Assembly: GCA_910584285.1 (NCBI GenBank) | Contig: CAJTYK010000025.1 | Coordinates: forward strand, 1 to 31,099 | Direction: 5' to 3' | Origin: an uncultured Oscillospiraceae bacterium | Lineage (GTDB): Bacteria > Bacillota > Clostridia > Oscillospirales > Oscillospiraceae | Length of the DNA: 31,099 nt | Part shown: positions 1-6,930 of the stretch, in pieces | Layout: the number at the start of each line of letters is the position of its first letter | Position numbering within the stretch: the stretch's first letter is position 1 | Position numbers and translations under genes: made by a program | The notes under the pieces: model-generated | What the model saw: only the letters and a program-made list of their open reading frames with translations | The model's database searches: none | What the model was told of the DNA's origin: nothing

Positions 1-79
1 CGCTTAGGGGGACGCCTCCGAGTGGAGACGGCCCAAAGGGCGGGCCATCTCCACAGTCGGCTTTCCCCCTAAGAACCCC
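1..79 (+). repeat. Hairpin repeat, copy A (CTTAGGGGGA ends)
   Basis: The element starts CGCTTAGGGGGA and ends TCCCCCTAAGAACCCCC. The 10-base arms at 3-12 and 64-73 are perfect reverse complements, so it folds as a long hairpin. The same end sequences recur in inverted orientation at 959-1041. The interior differs between the copies apart from a short GC-rich inner hairpin. It begins at the window edge, so it may extend further left. No coding function is seen. Confidence 0.7.
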
Positions 80-118
80 CGTTTAAGGTCAAGGGCACGC
101 CGATTTCGAGTGGCGGGG

Positions 119-219
119 GAGTGACCGGCGCGCAGGATCTGGACTGGCTTCTCCCCCATTGGTGCTGCCGCCCGTGTGTGGGTACTGTCACAGGCGGTTC
201 CCACGATTGGCGCCTGGGG
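119..219 (+). repeat. 101-bp interspersed repeat, copy 1
   Basis: This stretch aligns without gaps to 3846-3946. The first 64 bases (119-182) are identical to 3846-3909 and the remaining 37 are similar, with scattered substitutions. Both copies are intergenic and in the same orientation. It contains no credible gene and lies 45 bases from hairpin copy A, which suggests that repeat modules occur next to each other in this genome. Confidence 0.85.
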
Positions 220-230
220 GGTGCGGGGGT

Positions 231-485
231 TTAACGGGTCAGCTCCAGGGCGAGACGGAAGCCGGCGCGGAAATAGGCGGATTCCCGCAGCTCCCCGATG
301 GCGAGTTGCTCCACCAGCAGGTTGTCTATCAGCGACGCGGTGTCATGGTTAAAGGTTCCAAGCAGACGCTTGACCTCGTCGTCCTGACGGCTTGTGCGGA
401 CAAGGTATTCGCCGTCCTCCGCTAAAAGCTCCTCCACAATCGCTTTACTCACACAACGATAAAAAGTGTCCACTAACGCGGTCAT
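231..485 (-). CDS. Small protein of 84 residues, DUF6809-like
   Basis: Encodes 84 residues, mostly helical and acidic, with no signal peptide or membrane segment. The pattern (short N-terminal helix, charged middle, ending in a FRAGFRLALEL helix) resembles the small clostridial DUF6809 proteins from memory; their function is unknown. The ATG at 485 is chosen because AAAGGA at 495-500 lies 9 bases upstream; a TTG at 494 would have no such site. It is divergent from the XRE repressor and shares its short AT-rich promoter region, so the repressor may control it. Base composition is lower in GC than the flanking housekeeping genes, consistent with an accessory origin. Confidence 0.6.
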   Translation of the reverse strand: MTALVDTFYRCVSKAIVEELLAEDGEYLVRTSRQDDEVKRLLGTFNHDTASLIDNLLVEQLAIGELRESAYFRAGFRLALELTR

Positions 486-512
486 AGCTGTCAATCCTTT
501 GCATTAAAATAG

Positions 513-566
513 TTGAATATGCATGAGATATGCGTATATTATATATGCATAGTTGTTGCGCGTCAA
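513..566. promoter_or_regulatory. Overlapping divergent promoters with ATATGC boxes
   Basis: On the plus strand, TTGAAT (513-518) and TATATT (535-540) are 16 bases apart and lead to the XRE gene. On the minus strand, TTGACG (566-561) and TATAAT (543-538) are 17 apart and lead to the 84-residue gene. The two -10 elements overlap, so both promoters can hardly be used at once. ATATGC occurs at 517, 528 and 543, each inside a near-palindrome (ATATGCAT or ATATGCGTAT), as expected of operator half sites for the adjacent repressor. Repressor binding is inferred. Confidence 0.55.
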
Positions 567-583
567 GAGGGAGAGCAAAAAAA

Positions 584-793
584 GTGAAACTTGCAGAGCG
601 CTTACGGGAGCTGCGTGGAAAAAAGGGCATAACCCAAAGCCAAGTGGCGGAATATTTGGGCTTGAAGCTGCGGGCATACCAATACTATGAAAGCGGCGAA
701 CACCGTCCGGAATATGAAAAGCTAATGGCACTGGCGGATTATTACGACGTAACAACTGATTATCTTTTGGGCCGAACGGACGAGCCAAAATAG
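584..793 (+). CDS. XRE-family helix-turn-helix repressor, 69 residues
   Basis: A one-domain DNA-binding protein. Residues 1-60 form the five-helix XRE/Cro-CI fold: LAERLRELRGKKGITQSQVA gives helices 1-2, and the next stretch (YLGLKLRAYQYYESGEHRP) gives the recognition helix and turn, followed by the usual LMALADYYDVTTDYLLGRTD ending. The GTG at 584 is preferred over the ATG at 530 because AGAGGGAGAG (566-575) sits 8 bases upstream and the 18 extra residues do not match the fold. It probably represses itself and the divergent gene. Codon use is AT-richer than that of its neighbours, which suggests acquisition by transfer. Confidence 0.85.
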   Translation: MKLAERLRELRGKKGITQSQVAEYLGLKLRAYQYYESGEHRPEYEKLMALADYYDVTTDYLLGRTDEPK

Positions 794-958
794 CACTTGC
801 ACCGCACCCCCGCACACCCAGGCGCACAGAATATGGATCCCACCCACAAACAGTACCCACACACTCAGCGGCAGCGGCGACAGGGGGATCCGCGTCCGTA
901 TCCCCACCGCGCCGGAAGGGTATCCACCCATCCCCCGATCTGACTCCCCCCGTAAAAA

Positions 959-1041
959 GGGGGTTCTTAGGGGGAGGCCCGCCTGTGAGCGCAGGGCCGC
1001 CCTTCGGCCCGGAGCCGAACCGGCGGGCCTCCCCCTAAGCG
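959..1041 (-). repeat. Hairpin repeat, copy B (inverted relative to copy A)
   Basis: An 18-base perfect inverted repeat CTTAGGGGGAGGCCCGCC (966-983) pairs with 1022-1039, and the loop holds a further GGGCCG/CGGCCC hairpin. Its outer ends match copy A in reverse: GGGGGTTCTTAGGGGGA at 959-975 is the complement of 64-80 apart from the last base or so, and TCCCCCTAAGCG at 1030-1041 is the complement of 1-12. It is likely a dispersed palindromic element. Confidence 0.75.
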
Positions 1042-1050
1042 TGTCTTTCG

Positions 1051-1078
1051 GTTCCTTTCTGCACGAGCAGAAAGGAAC
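1051..1078. repeat. GTTnCTTT palindrome P1
   Basis: Two 12-base arms, GTTCCTTTCTGC and GCAGAAAGGAAC, surround a 4-base ACGA loop. It has the same plan as the palindromes at 3750-3781 and 24595-24622, although its arms contain CC/GG where those have AC/GT. There is no T-tract, so a terminator is not the obvious explanation. Confidence 0.6.
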
Positions 1079-1166
1079 ACCCCCGGCAGGGCCCCTCGGG
1101 GCCTTGGAACCGGGCAACGGAACGCCCCCGGCAGGGAGCAACCCTGCCAATGAAAGGAGAATTTGA

Positions 1167-3107
1167 ATGCCAAGCGCTGAAGCCCAGCAATACTATGCCG
1201 CGGCCCTGAAGCAGGGCCAGAAGGAATACAAGAACTGCGTCCACCGGGGGCGCTACCCCTATATCCAATCCCTCCAGCAGGTGCGCCAGAAGCCCCTGTC
1301 CCAGGTGGCCCTGGGGGCCATGGAGATCCCCATCTATTTGATCGTGGGCTCCACCCAGGATGCCCGGTGCAATTCCTTCTCCCCCAGCTTCTTCCCGCTG
1401 CTGGAGCCGGAGACGGAGTTCGCCGGGAAATGGATCAACCTGTGCGCCGCCCAGCTCAGCGAGGGCATCCACGACCCCATCAAATGCTACGAGTACCTGG
1501 GCCGGTTCTACGTGGAGGAGGGCAACAAGCGGGTCAGCGTGCTGAAATCCCTGGGCTCCGCCACCATCCGGGCGGAGGTGATCCGCCTCATGCCCGAGCA
1601 GACGGACGACATCACCGTCAAAATCTATAAGGAGTTCCTGGACTTCTTCCGCTGCTCTAAGTGCTGGGGCGTCCACTTCACCGAGCTGGGTGGCTACGCC
1701 GCCCTCCAGGCCGCCTTCGGTTTCCGGAAGGACGAGCCGTGGCCGGAGGAGTTCCAGCGCAAGTTTAAGCGGCACTACTTCTCCTTCCGGGACTGCTTCT
1801 ACCGTTTAGGCGGCGGCGGGCTGGGGCTCACCGCCGGGGACGCCCTGCTGCGCTGGCTCAGCTTCCACTCCGGGATGGAGTTTTTGGAGATGGAGGCGGA
1901 GGGCTACCGCCAGACCCTGTCCGCCGTGTGGAAGGAGCTGTGCGTCTACACTGACGAGCAGCCCATCGCCGTCAGCCTGGCCCCCATGGGGGAGGAGAAA
2001 AAGACCTCCGCGGCGGCAGGGCTGCTGCCCTTCACCCGGCGGAAGCTGCGCTGCGCCTTCCTGTTCCAGAAGAACCCTCAGACCAGCGCCTGGACGGCCT
2101 CCCACGACAGGGGCCGGGAGTACCTGGACGAGACGCTGGCGGACAGCGTCACCACTGCCTGCTACTACGACGTGGATCCCCAGGGGGCGGAGGCGGTGGT
2201 GGAGGAGGCGGTGGCCGCCGGGGCGGAGCTCATCTTCACCACCTCCGTGGCCCTCATCGACGCCACCCTGCGGGTGGCGGTGAAGTACCCCAAGGTGCGC
2301 TTTTTGAATTGCTCCATCGACCAGCCCTACGTGAACGTGAAGGCCTACTACTGCCGGGTGTATGAGGCCAAGTTCATCACCGGGGCCATCGCCGGGGCGC
2401 TGTGCAAAAACGGTCGGATTGGCTACGTGGGCAGCTACCCCATCCTGGGTGTGCCCGCCAGCATCAACGCCTTCGCCCTGGGGGCCACCCTCACCAATCC
2501 GGACGCCCGGATCGATCTGCGCTGGCACTGCCTGCCCGGGGATTATATGGAGGACTTCCGGCGGCAGGGCATCCGGCTGGTGAGCGACCGGGATCACATC
2601 GCGGAGCAGCCCGAGGGGGCCCAGGGGCTGGCCCGCCTGGGCGACGACGGCAAGCTGAAGCTGCTGGCCTCCCCCAGCTGGCTGTGGGGGGAGTTCTACG
2701 TGCGCATGGTGCGGGAGTTCCTCCAGGATCCCCGTCGGATCCCCCTGGCGGGGGACAGCGAACGGGCCCTCAACTTCTGGTGGGGGATGAACAGCGGCGT
2801 GGTGGATCTGCGGTACAGCGACGACCTGCCCGACGGCGTCCGGGAGCTGGCCCGCATCCTCCAGACCGGCATCCAGGCTGGGGCCATCCAGCCCTTCCAG
2901 CGGCGGATCACCGCCCAGGACGGGCAGCTCATCAACGACGGAAGCCGCCCCCTGTCCATGGAGGAGATCCTGAAGATGGACTGGCTGTGCGACCGGGTGG
3001 ACGGTTCCCTGCCCGCCTACGAGGAGCTGCTCCCCGTGGCCCGGCCCACCGTCCGCCGCCTGGGCGTCCACCGGGAGCAGATCCCGCCGGAGGAGGCGAG
3101 CCTTTGA
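1167..3107 (+). CDS. ParB-like domain fused to BMP/PnrA-type ligand-binding domain
   Basis: A 646-residue protein with no signal peptide, lipobox or membrane segment, so probably cytoplasmic. Residues about 52-145 resemble a ParB/sulfiredoxin fold: EIPIYLIVG begins a strand and YVEEGNKRVSVLKSLG (115-130) matches the conserved nucleotide-binding box of ParB-like proteins. Residues 145-285 are mostly helical linker. Residues about 293-580 look like a basic membrane protein (BMP/PnrA) periplasmic-binding fold, a family that normally binds purine nucleosides outside the cell for ABC import; KVRFLNCSID, AKFITGAIAGAL and GRIGYVGSYPILGVPASINAFALGA are recognisable segments. AAAGGAG lies 7 bases before the ATG. 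Its stop overlaps the start of the phosphoesterase gene. No permease or transport ATPase is adjacent, so it is more likely a sensor or enzyme partner than a transport receptor. Its function is unknown. Confidence 0.75.
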   Translation: MPSAEAQQYYAAALKQGQKEYKNCVHRGRYPYIQSLQQVRQKPLSQVALGAMEIPIYLIVGSTQDARCNSFSPSFFPLLEPETEFAGKWINLCAAQLSEGIHDPIKCYEYLGRFYVEEGNKRVSVLKSLGSATIRAEVIRLMPEQTDDITVKIYKEFLDFFRCSKCWGVHFTELGGYAALQAAFGFRKDEPWPEEFQRKFKRHYFSFRDCFYRLGGGGLGLTAGDALLRWLSFHSGMEFLEMEAEGYRQTLSAVWKELCVYTDEQPIAVSLAPMGEEKKTSAAAGLLPFTRRKLRCAFLFQKNPQTSAWTASHDRGREYLDETLADSVTTACYYDVDPQGAEAVVEEAVAAGAELIFTTSVALIDATLRVAVKYPKVRFLNCSIDQPYVNVKAYYCRVYEAKFITGAIAGALCKNGRIGYVGSYPILGVPASINAFALGATLTNPDARIDLRWHCLPGDYMEDFRRQGIRLVSDRDHIAEQPEGAQGLARLGDDGKLKLLASPSWLWGEFYVRMVREFLQDPRRIPLAGDSERALNFWWGMNSGVVDLRYSDDLPDGVRELARILQTGIQAGAIQPFQRRITAQDGQLINDGSRPLSMEEILKMDWLCDRVDGSLPAYEELLPVARPTVRRLGVHREQIPPEEASL

Positions 3108-3796
3108 AGCTGCTGGTGATCTCGGACGCCGCCGACCCCGGCCTCTGGGACTATTTTACCAAGGAGAAGCTGGGCGGGGCGGACGCCATTTTATCCTGCG
3201 GGGATCTGCCCGCCAGCTACCTCAGCTTTCTGGTGACCATGGGCAATATCCCCCTGTTTTACGTCCACGGCAACCACGACGTCAAATACGATCAGAACCC
3301 GCCGGAGGGCTGTGACTGCATCGACGGGGAGATCGTCACCTTCCGGGGCTACCGGATTCTGGGCCTGGGGGGGAGCATCGAGTACAGCCGGGGCCCCCAC
3401 CAGTACACAGAGCGGGGGATGAAGCGGCGGATTGCCCGGTTGAGGGCCGGACTGCGCCGGGGCGGGGTGGACATTCTGCTCACCCACGCCCCCGCCCAGG
3501 GGCTGGGGGACATGGAGGATCACTGCCACCGGGGGTTTGCCTGCTTCCGGGAGCTGCTGGATCGGTATCATCCCCTGTACCACTGCTATGGGCACGTCCA
3601 TTTGCAGTACGTCCCCACACAGCCGCGGCTGCGGCAGTATGGGGACACCACGGTGGTGAACGCCTTCGGCAAGTACCTCATTGAGCTGCCCGACCGGGAG
3701 GAGGCCCCCCAGCCCTGGTGGAAGCGCCGGGGGCGCCGCTCCGCGGGGGGGTTACTTTCTCTCACGCGAGAGAAAGTAACCAAAGAGCGCGCATAG
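3104..3796 (+). CDS. Calcineurin-like metallophosphoesterase, 230 residues
   Basis: A metal-dependent phosphatase or phosphodiesterase; the substrate is unknown. Visible motifs are SD (7-8), GD (33-34), GNHD (56-59), THAP (127-130) and GHVH (163-166). The first motif is D-A-A, without the histidine of the usual D-x-H, so metal site 1 must differ. The TTG at 3104 is chosen because AGGAGG (3091-3096) sits 7 bases upstream and the TTGA overlap with the preceding stop indicates translational coupling; KLLVISD then forms the expected first strand. The fold appears to end near residue 198. The last residues, about 216-230, are encoded by palindrome P2 and the following hairpin, a repeat-derived tail. 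A cyclic-nucleotide or nucleotide substrate is plausible from the nucleoside-binding-type partner, but this is inference. Confidence 0.8.
   Translation: MKLLVISDAADPGLWDYFTKEKLGGADAILSCGDLPASYLSFLVTMGNIPLFYVHGNHDVKYDQNPPEGCDCIDGEIVTFRGYRILGLGGSIEYSRGPHQYTERGMKRRIARLRAGLRRGGVDILLTHAPAQGLGDMEDHCHRGFACFRELLDRYHPLYHCYGHVHLQYVPTQPRLRQYGDTTVVNAFGKYLIELPDREEAPQPWWKRRGRRSAGGLLSLTREKVTKERA
3750..3781 (+). repeat. GTTACTTT palindrome P2, inside the end of a CDS
   Basis: Two 14-base arms (GGTTACTTTCTCTC and its complement) flank an ACGC loop. Just downstream comes CAAAGAGCGC, and the palindrome at 24595-24622 is followed on the minus strand by a similar CCAAAAAGAGC, so the family seems to have a directional flank. 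In frame it encodes about residues 216-226 of the phosphoesterase. Confidence 0.75.
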
Positions 3797-3812
3797 GGGC
3801 TATGCCCCTATG
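3792..3812 (+). terminator. Hairpin overlapping the phosphoesterase stop
   Basis: A perfect 9-bp stem CATAGGGGC/GCCCCTATG with a TAT loop; the TAG stop at 3794-3796 lies in the left arm. It is followed by TACCCCCTTTCTCCC, which is pyrimidine-rich but not a clean T-tract. A weak terminator or part of the repeat module are both possible. Confidence 0.4.
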
Positions 3813-3845
3813 TACCCCCTTTCTCCCTTGGAAAACGTTGTGGGA

Positions 3846-3946
3846 GAGTGACCGGCGCGCAGGATCTGGACTGGCTTCTCCCCCATTGGTGCTGCCGCCC
3901 GTGTGTGGGGACACCCCCAGGCAGTTCCCACGGTTGGCACCTGGGT
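3846..3946 (+). repeat. 101-bp interspersed repeat, copy 2
   Basis: Second copy of the repeat at 119-219. The first 64 bases are identical and the rest diverged without gaps. It follows palindrome P2 by about 65 bases, whereas copy 1 follows hairpin copy A by 45, so it may be a mobile or recombining module found with different partners. Confidence 0.85.
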
Positions 3947-3964
3947 TTCTCCTCAATATGACTA

Positions 3965-3991
3965 ACGCGCAGGGAGGCGGTTCCCTGCGCG
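3965..3991. terminator. Hairpin between convergent phosphoesterase and GNAT genes
   Basis: An 11-bp perfect stem ACGCGCAGGGA/TCCCTGCGCGT with a 6-base loop. On the plus strand TTTCTC follows, and on the minus strand a short TTAGTC. Position between converging genes supports a bidirectional terminator, though neither T-tract is strong. Confidence 0.5.
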
Positions 3992-4033
3992 TTTCTCGTT
4001 GGAGGCGCCGTGAAATCTGTGATGGTCACGGTT

Positions 4034-4528
4034 CTACGCAAACCAGTAATATACCCGCTCCGCCGTCTCCCGGCGCAGCTCTCCCCCGTTGGCCTCCGCC
4101 ACCCGCCGGGAGGCGGTGTTGTCCGGGTGGATGGTCACCAGCAGTTCCTCCGTGATGCCCATCCGCCGGGCCTCCTGGATCATCAGCCCCAGCAGGGCCT
4201 TGCCGTAGCCCCGGCCCTGTTTTGCGCTGTCCACGGCGTAGCCGATGTGGCCGCCGCGTTCCCGTAAAACGTCGGTAAGCCGGTGACGCAGGCTGCCCAT
4301 GGCTACGGGAATGCCGTCGTCCATGAGCCAGTAGGTAGTAGAGGGAACCTGCCAGTCCTCTAAACCGATGCCCTGGGCCATATTCACGCGCTTGGCCAGC
4401 CAGTTGGGGAATTCCGCCCAGTCCATCTGATAGCAACTGTTCAAAAACCCGTTTTCCGGCGGGATGCGCTGGAGCATTTCGTATACCTCCCGCCCGTCGG
4501 TGAGGGCGGCCTTTTGTAAGTACAGCAT
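4034..4528 (-). CDS. GNAT-family N-acetyltransferase
   Basis: Transfers an acetyl group from acetyl-CoA to an unidentified amine. It has 164 residues, the usual length for a single GNAT domain. The acetyl-CoA binding loop is visible in IGYAVDSAKQGRGYGKALLG (96-114), matching the Q/R-x-x-G-x-G/A pattern of motif A, followed by the helix LMIQEARRMGI. HPDNTASRRVAEANGGEL is the typical motif B with the Asn and Ala-rich helix. The ATG at 4528 has AGGAGG 7-8 bases upstream. It lies directly downstream of pnp behind a strong terminator hairpin, so it is probably expressed separately or by read-through. Its substrate cannot be told from the sequence. Confidence 0.85.
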   Translation of the reverse strand: MLYLQKAALTDGREVYEMLQRIPPENGFLNSCYQMDWAEFPNWLAKRVNMAQGIGLEDWQVPSTTYWLMDDGIPVAMGSLRHRLTDVLRERGGHIGYAVDSAKQGRGYGKALLGLMIQEARRMGITEELLVTIHPDNTASRRVAEANGGELRRETAERVYYWFA

Positions 4529-4549
4529 GGCAATTCCTCCTGAAAATGG

Positions 4550-4577
4550 ACAGGGGGCGGCAAACGCCGCCCCCTGT
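4550..4577 (-). terminator. pnp transcription terminator
   Basis: A 12-bp stem ACAGGGGGCGGC/GCCGCCCCCTGT with a 4-base loop lies 30 bases after the pnp stop. On the minus strand it is followed by CCATTTTC, and on the plus strand by a delayed ATTTTT. The GNAT ribosome-binding site comes right after it. Confidence 0.7.
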
Positions 4578-4607
4578 TCTGAGATTTTTCAGCGCAAACG
4601 CGCCAGA

Positions 4608-6758
4608 TCACTTCACCTGTTCGCCCCGGGCCTTCTTCTCCTCGATCTCCCGGAGGGCGTCCTTGTAGGACAGGTTCACCCGGCCCTTCTCGTCGATGTC
4701 GGTGACCTTGACCCAGATCATGTCGCCGATGTTGATCACGTCCTCCACCTTGGCCACCCGGTGGTTGGCCAGCTTGGAGATGTGGACCATGCCGTCCTTG
4801 CCGGGGGCCAGCTCCACGAAGGCGCCGAACTGGAGGATGCGCACCACCTTGCCGTAGTACAGCTCGCCCACCTGGGGGACGAACACGATGGTGTCGATCA
4901 TCTTCTTGGCGGCGTCGCAGGAGGCGGCGTCGGGGGAGGCGATGTGGATGGTGCCGTCCTCCTCGATGTCGATCTGGGCGCCGGACTCGGCGGTGATCTT
5001 CTGGATCACGGAGCCGCCCTTGCCGATGACCTCCCGGATCTTATCCGGGTCGATCTTCACGGTGATCATCTTGGGGGCGTACTTGCTCACCTCGGGCCGG
5101 GGCGCGGCGATGCAGGGCAGCATGATCTCGTCCAGGATGGCATAGCGGGCGTCCCGGGTGATGTCCAGCGCCTCCTTAATGATGGCGTGGGACAGGCCGT
5201 CGTTCTTCAGATCCATCTGGATGGCGGTGATGCCCTTCTTGGTGCCCGCCACCTTGAAGTCCATCTCGCCGTGGAAGTCCTCCACGCCCTGGATGTCGAT
5301 GAAGGTGGTGAAGCCGCCGTCGTCGTCCTGGATGAGGCCGCAGGAGATGCCGGCCACGGGGGCCTTGATGGGCACGCCGGCGTCCATGAGGGCCAGGGTG
5401 GAGCCGCAGATGGAGCCCTGGGAGGTGGAGCCGTTGGAGCTGAGCACCTCGGACACCACCCGGATGGCGTAGGGGAACTCCTCCTCAGAGGGGATCACCG
5501 GCTCCAGGGCGCGCTCGGCCAGGGCGCCGTGGCCCTTCTCCCGGCGGTTGACGGAGCGGGCCCCCCGGGCCTCCCCCACGGAATAGCCGGGGAAGTTGTA
5601 GTGGTGCATATACCGCTTCTCGGTCTCCTCCCAGATGGTGTCCAGCTTCTGGGCGGCGGACAGGGTGTTCAGGGTACACACGGACAAAACCTGGGTTTGG
5701 CCGCGGGTAAAGAGGCCCGAGCCGTGAACCCGGGGCAGCACGCCCACCTCGGCGGCCAGGGGCCGGATCTCGTTCTTGGCGCGGCCGTCCACCCGGTGGC
5801 CCTCCAGCAGCCAGGCCTTCACGATCTTCTTCTGGAACTTGTAGGTGAACTCCTCCAGGTACTTGTCCATGTCGGGGTACTGCTCCAGGTATTTGTCGTG
5901 CCAGTGGTCGATCATGGCGTTCCAGCGCTGCTCGCGCACGTTCTTATCGTCGGTGTCCATGGCGGCCTTGGCCTCGTCCAGGAAGTTGGCGACGATGTCG
6001 TCAAACAGCTCCTGATTGAAGTCGGCGTGCTCGTACTCGAACTTGGGCTTGCCGATCTCGGCCACGATCTGGTTGATAAAGGCCACCTGCTTCTTGATCT
6101 CCTCGTGGGCCTCCACGATGCCCTGGTACATGATGTCGTCAGGGATCTCCTTAGCCCCGGCCTCGATCATCACCACCTTGCCCATAGTGGCCGCCACGGT
6201 CACGTCCATCTGGGAGGTCTTTTTCTGCTCCTGGTTGGGGTTCATGACAATTTTGCCGTCACAGTAGCCCACCTCCATGCAGCCGATGGGGCCGGCCCAG
6301 GGGATGTCGGAGTAGGACAGGCAGGCGGACACGCCGATCATGGCGGTGACCTCGGGGGAGCAGTCATAGTCCACGCTCATGACGGTGCAGGTCACCACCA
6401 CGTCGTTGCGCAGGTCGGAGGGGAACAGGGGCCGAATGGGCCGGTCGATGAGGCGGCTGGCCAGTACGGCGGGCAGAGAGGGCTGGCCCTCCCGGCGCAT
6501 AAAGCTGCCGGGGATGCGGCCCACGGCGTACAGCTTCTCCTCGAAATCCACGGACAGGGGGAAGAAGTCGATGCCGTCCCGGGGGCGGGCGGAGGCGGTG
6601 ACGGCCACCAGCACGGTGGTGTCGCCGTACTTCACCAGGGCGGAGGCGTTGGCCAGCTCCGCCACCTTGCCCACCTCGATGGACAGGGGGCGGCCTGCCA
6701 CGGTGGTCTCGTACACCTTGTGGTTGACGAACTGCTTGTGCTTGATCACGGTTGACAT
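4608..6758 (-). CDS. pnp: Polyribonucleotide nucleotidyltransferase (PNPase)
   Basis: Degrades RNA 3'-5' by phosphorolysis and can add 3' tails; acts as a trimer in the cytoplasm. The 716-residue length is normal. There are two RNase PH domains (residues about 10-230 and 310-550) separated by a helical domain, with the conserved GSGLFTRGQTQ and PYAIRVVSEVLSSNGS segments in the second core. A KH domain (IREVIGKGGSVIQKI, about 555-615) and an S1 domain (GELYYGKVVRILQFGAFVEL onward, about 625-695) complete it. The ATG at 6758 is chosen because AAAGGAG lies about 12 bases upstream and MSTVIKHKQF fits the usual N-terminus; the in-frame start at 6803 lacks a site. It is downstream of rpsO, the conserved bacterial order, but the two are separated by a 162-bp inserted element and a structured leader. 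Confidence 0.97.
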   Translation of the reverse strand: MSTVIKHKQFVNHKVYETTVAGRPLSIEVGKVAELANASALVKYGDTTVLVAVTASARPRDGIDFFPLSVDFEEKLYAVGRIPGSFMRREGQPSLPAVLASRLIDRPIRPLFPSDLRNDVVVTCTVMSVDYDCSPEVTAMIGVSACLSYSDIPWAGPIGCMEVGYCDGKIVMNPNQEQKKTSQMDVTVAATMGKVVMIEAGAKEIPDDIMYQGIVEAHEEIKKQVAFINQIVAEIGKPKFEYEHADFNQELFDDIVANFLDEAKAAMDTDDKNVREQRWNAMIDHWHDKYLEQYPDMDKYLEEFTYKFQKKIVKAWLLEGHRVDGRAKNEIRPLAAEVGVLPRVHGSGLFTRGQTQVLSVCTLNTLSAAQKLDTIWEETEKRYMHHYNFPGYSVGEARGARSVNRREKGHGALAERALEPVIPSEEEFPYAIRVVSEVLSSNGSTSQGSICGSTLALMDAGVPIKAPVAGISCGLIQDDDGGFTTFIDIQGVEDFHGEMDFKVAGTKKGITAIQMDLKNDGLSHAIIKEALDITRDARYAILDEIMLPCIAAPRPEVSKYAPKMITVKIDPDKIREVIGKGGSVIQKITAESGAQIDIEEDGTIHIASPDAASCDAAKKMIDTIVFVPQVGELYYGKVVRILQFGAFVELAPGKDGMVHISKLANHRVAKVEDVINIGDMIWVKVTDIDEKGRVNLSYKDALREIEEKKARGEQVK

Positions 6759-6813
6759 TGGGTGTTTGCTCCTTTCGTATTGTGAAGTTTCCCGGGGAGC
6801 CACCCTTTAGCAC

Positions 6814-6891
6814 TTGAACATAAGCCCCGACTGTTGCCAGGACCCATGTTCAACTGCTAAAAGCATCGCCCCCGCGGGGGTGGGAAATGCT
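6814..6891 (-). promoter_or_regulatory. Structured pnp leader with terminator-like hairpin
   Basis: Read on the minus strand, a stem AAGCAT...ATGCTT enclosing CCCCCGCGGGGG (6891-6860) is followed by TTTAGC, resembling an intrinsic terminator after rpsO. Next comes a second stem with arms TTGAACAT (6853-6846) and ATGTTCAA (6821-6814). PNPase leaders in other bacteria carry stems used in autoregulation. A similar role here is inferred. Confidence 0.45.
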
Positions 6892-6930
6892 TACAGGGAC
6901 GGCCCGGTGATCCGCGCCGCCCCTGCTGTA

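Larger units (their letters stand above)
794..1166. other. Non-coding, repeat-rich leader region upstream of the BMP gene
   Basis: No credible gene lies here. It holds hairpin copy B (959-1041), the palindrome at 1051-1078, a small CCCCC/GGGGG hairpin around 946-963, a GGCCCC-tc-GGGGCC hairpin (1090-1103), and an 18-base direct repeat GGAACRCCCCCGGCAGGG at 1074-1091 and 1119-1136 with one mismatch. GGCAGGG/CCCTGCC forms another hairpin at 1130-1148. An AAAGGAG ribosome-binding site precedes the ATG at 1167. No convincing promoter was found. Confidence 0.6.

Noticed and set aside
1..1041. Composite transposon
   Set aside because: No transposase or integrase gene lies between the inverted repeats and no target duplication could be seen, so only the repeat arrangement is reported.
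4464..6755. 763-residue open frame on the plus strand opposite pnp
   Set aside because: Its composition (runs of Leu, His, Gly, Val, Asp) is that of the complement of a GC-rich gene. The minus-strand frame is clearly PNPase.
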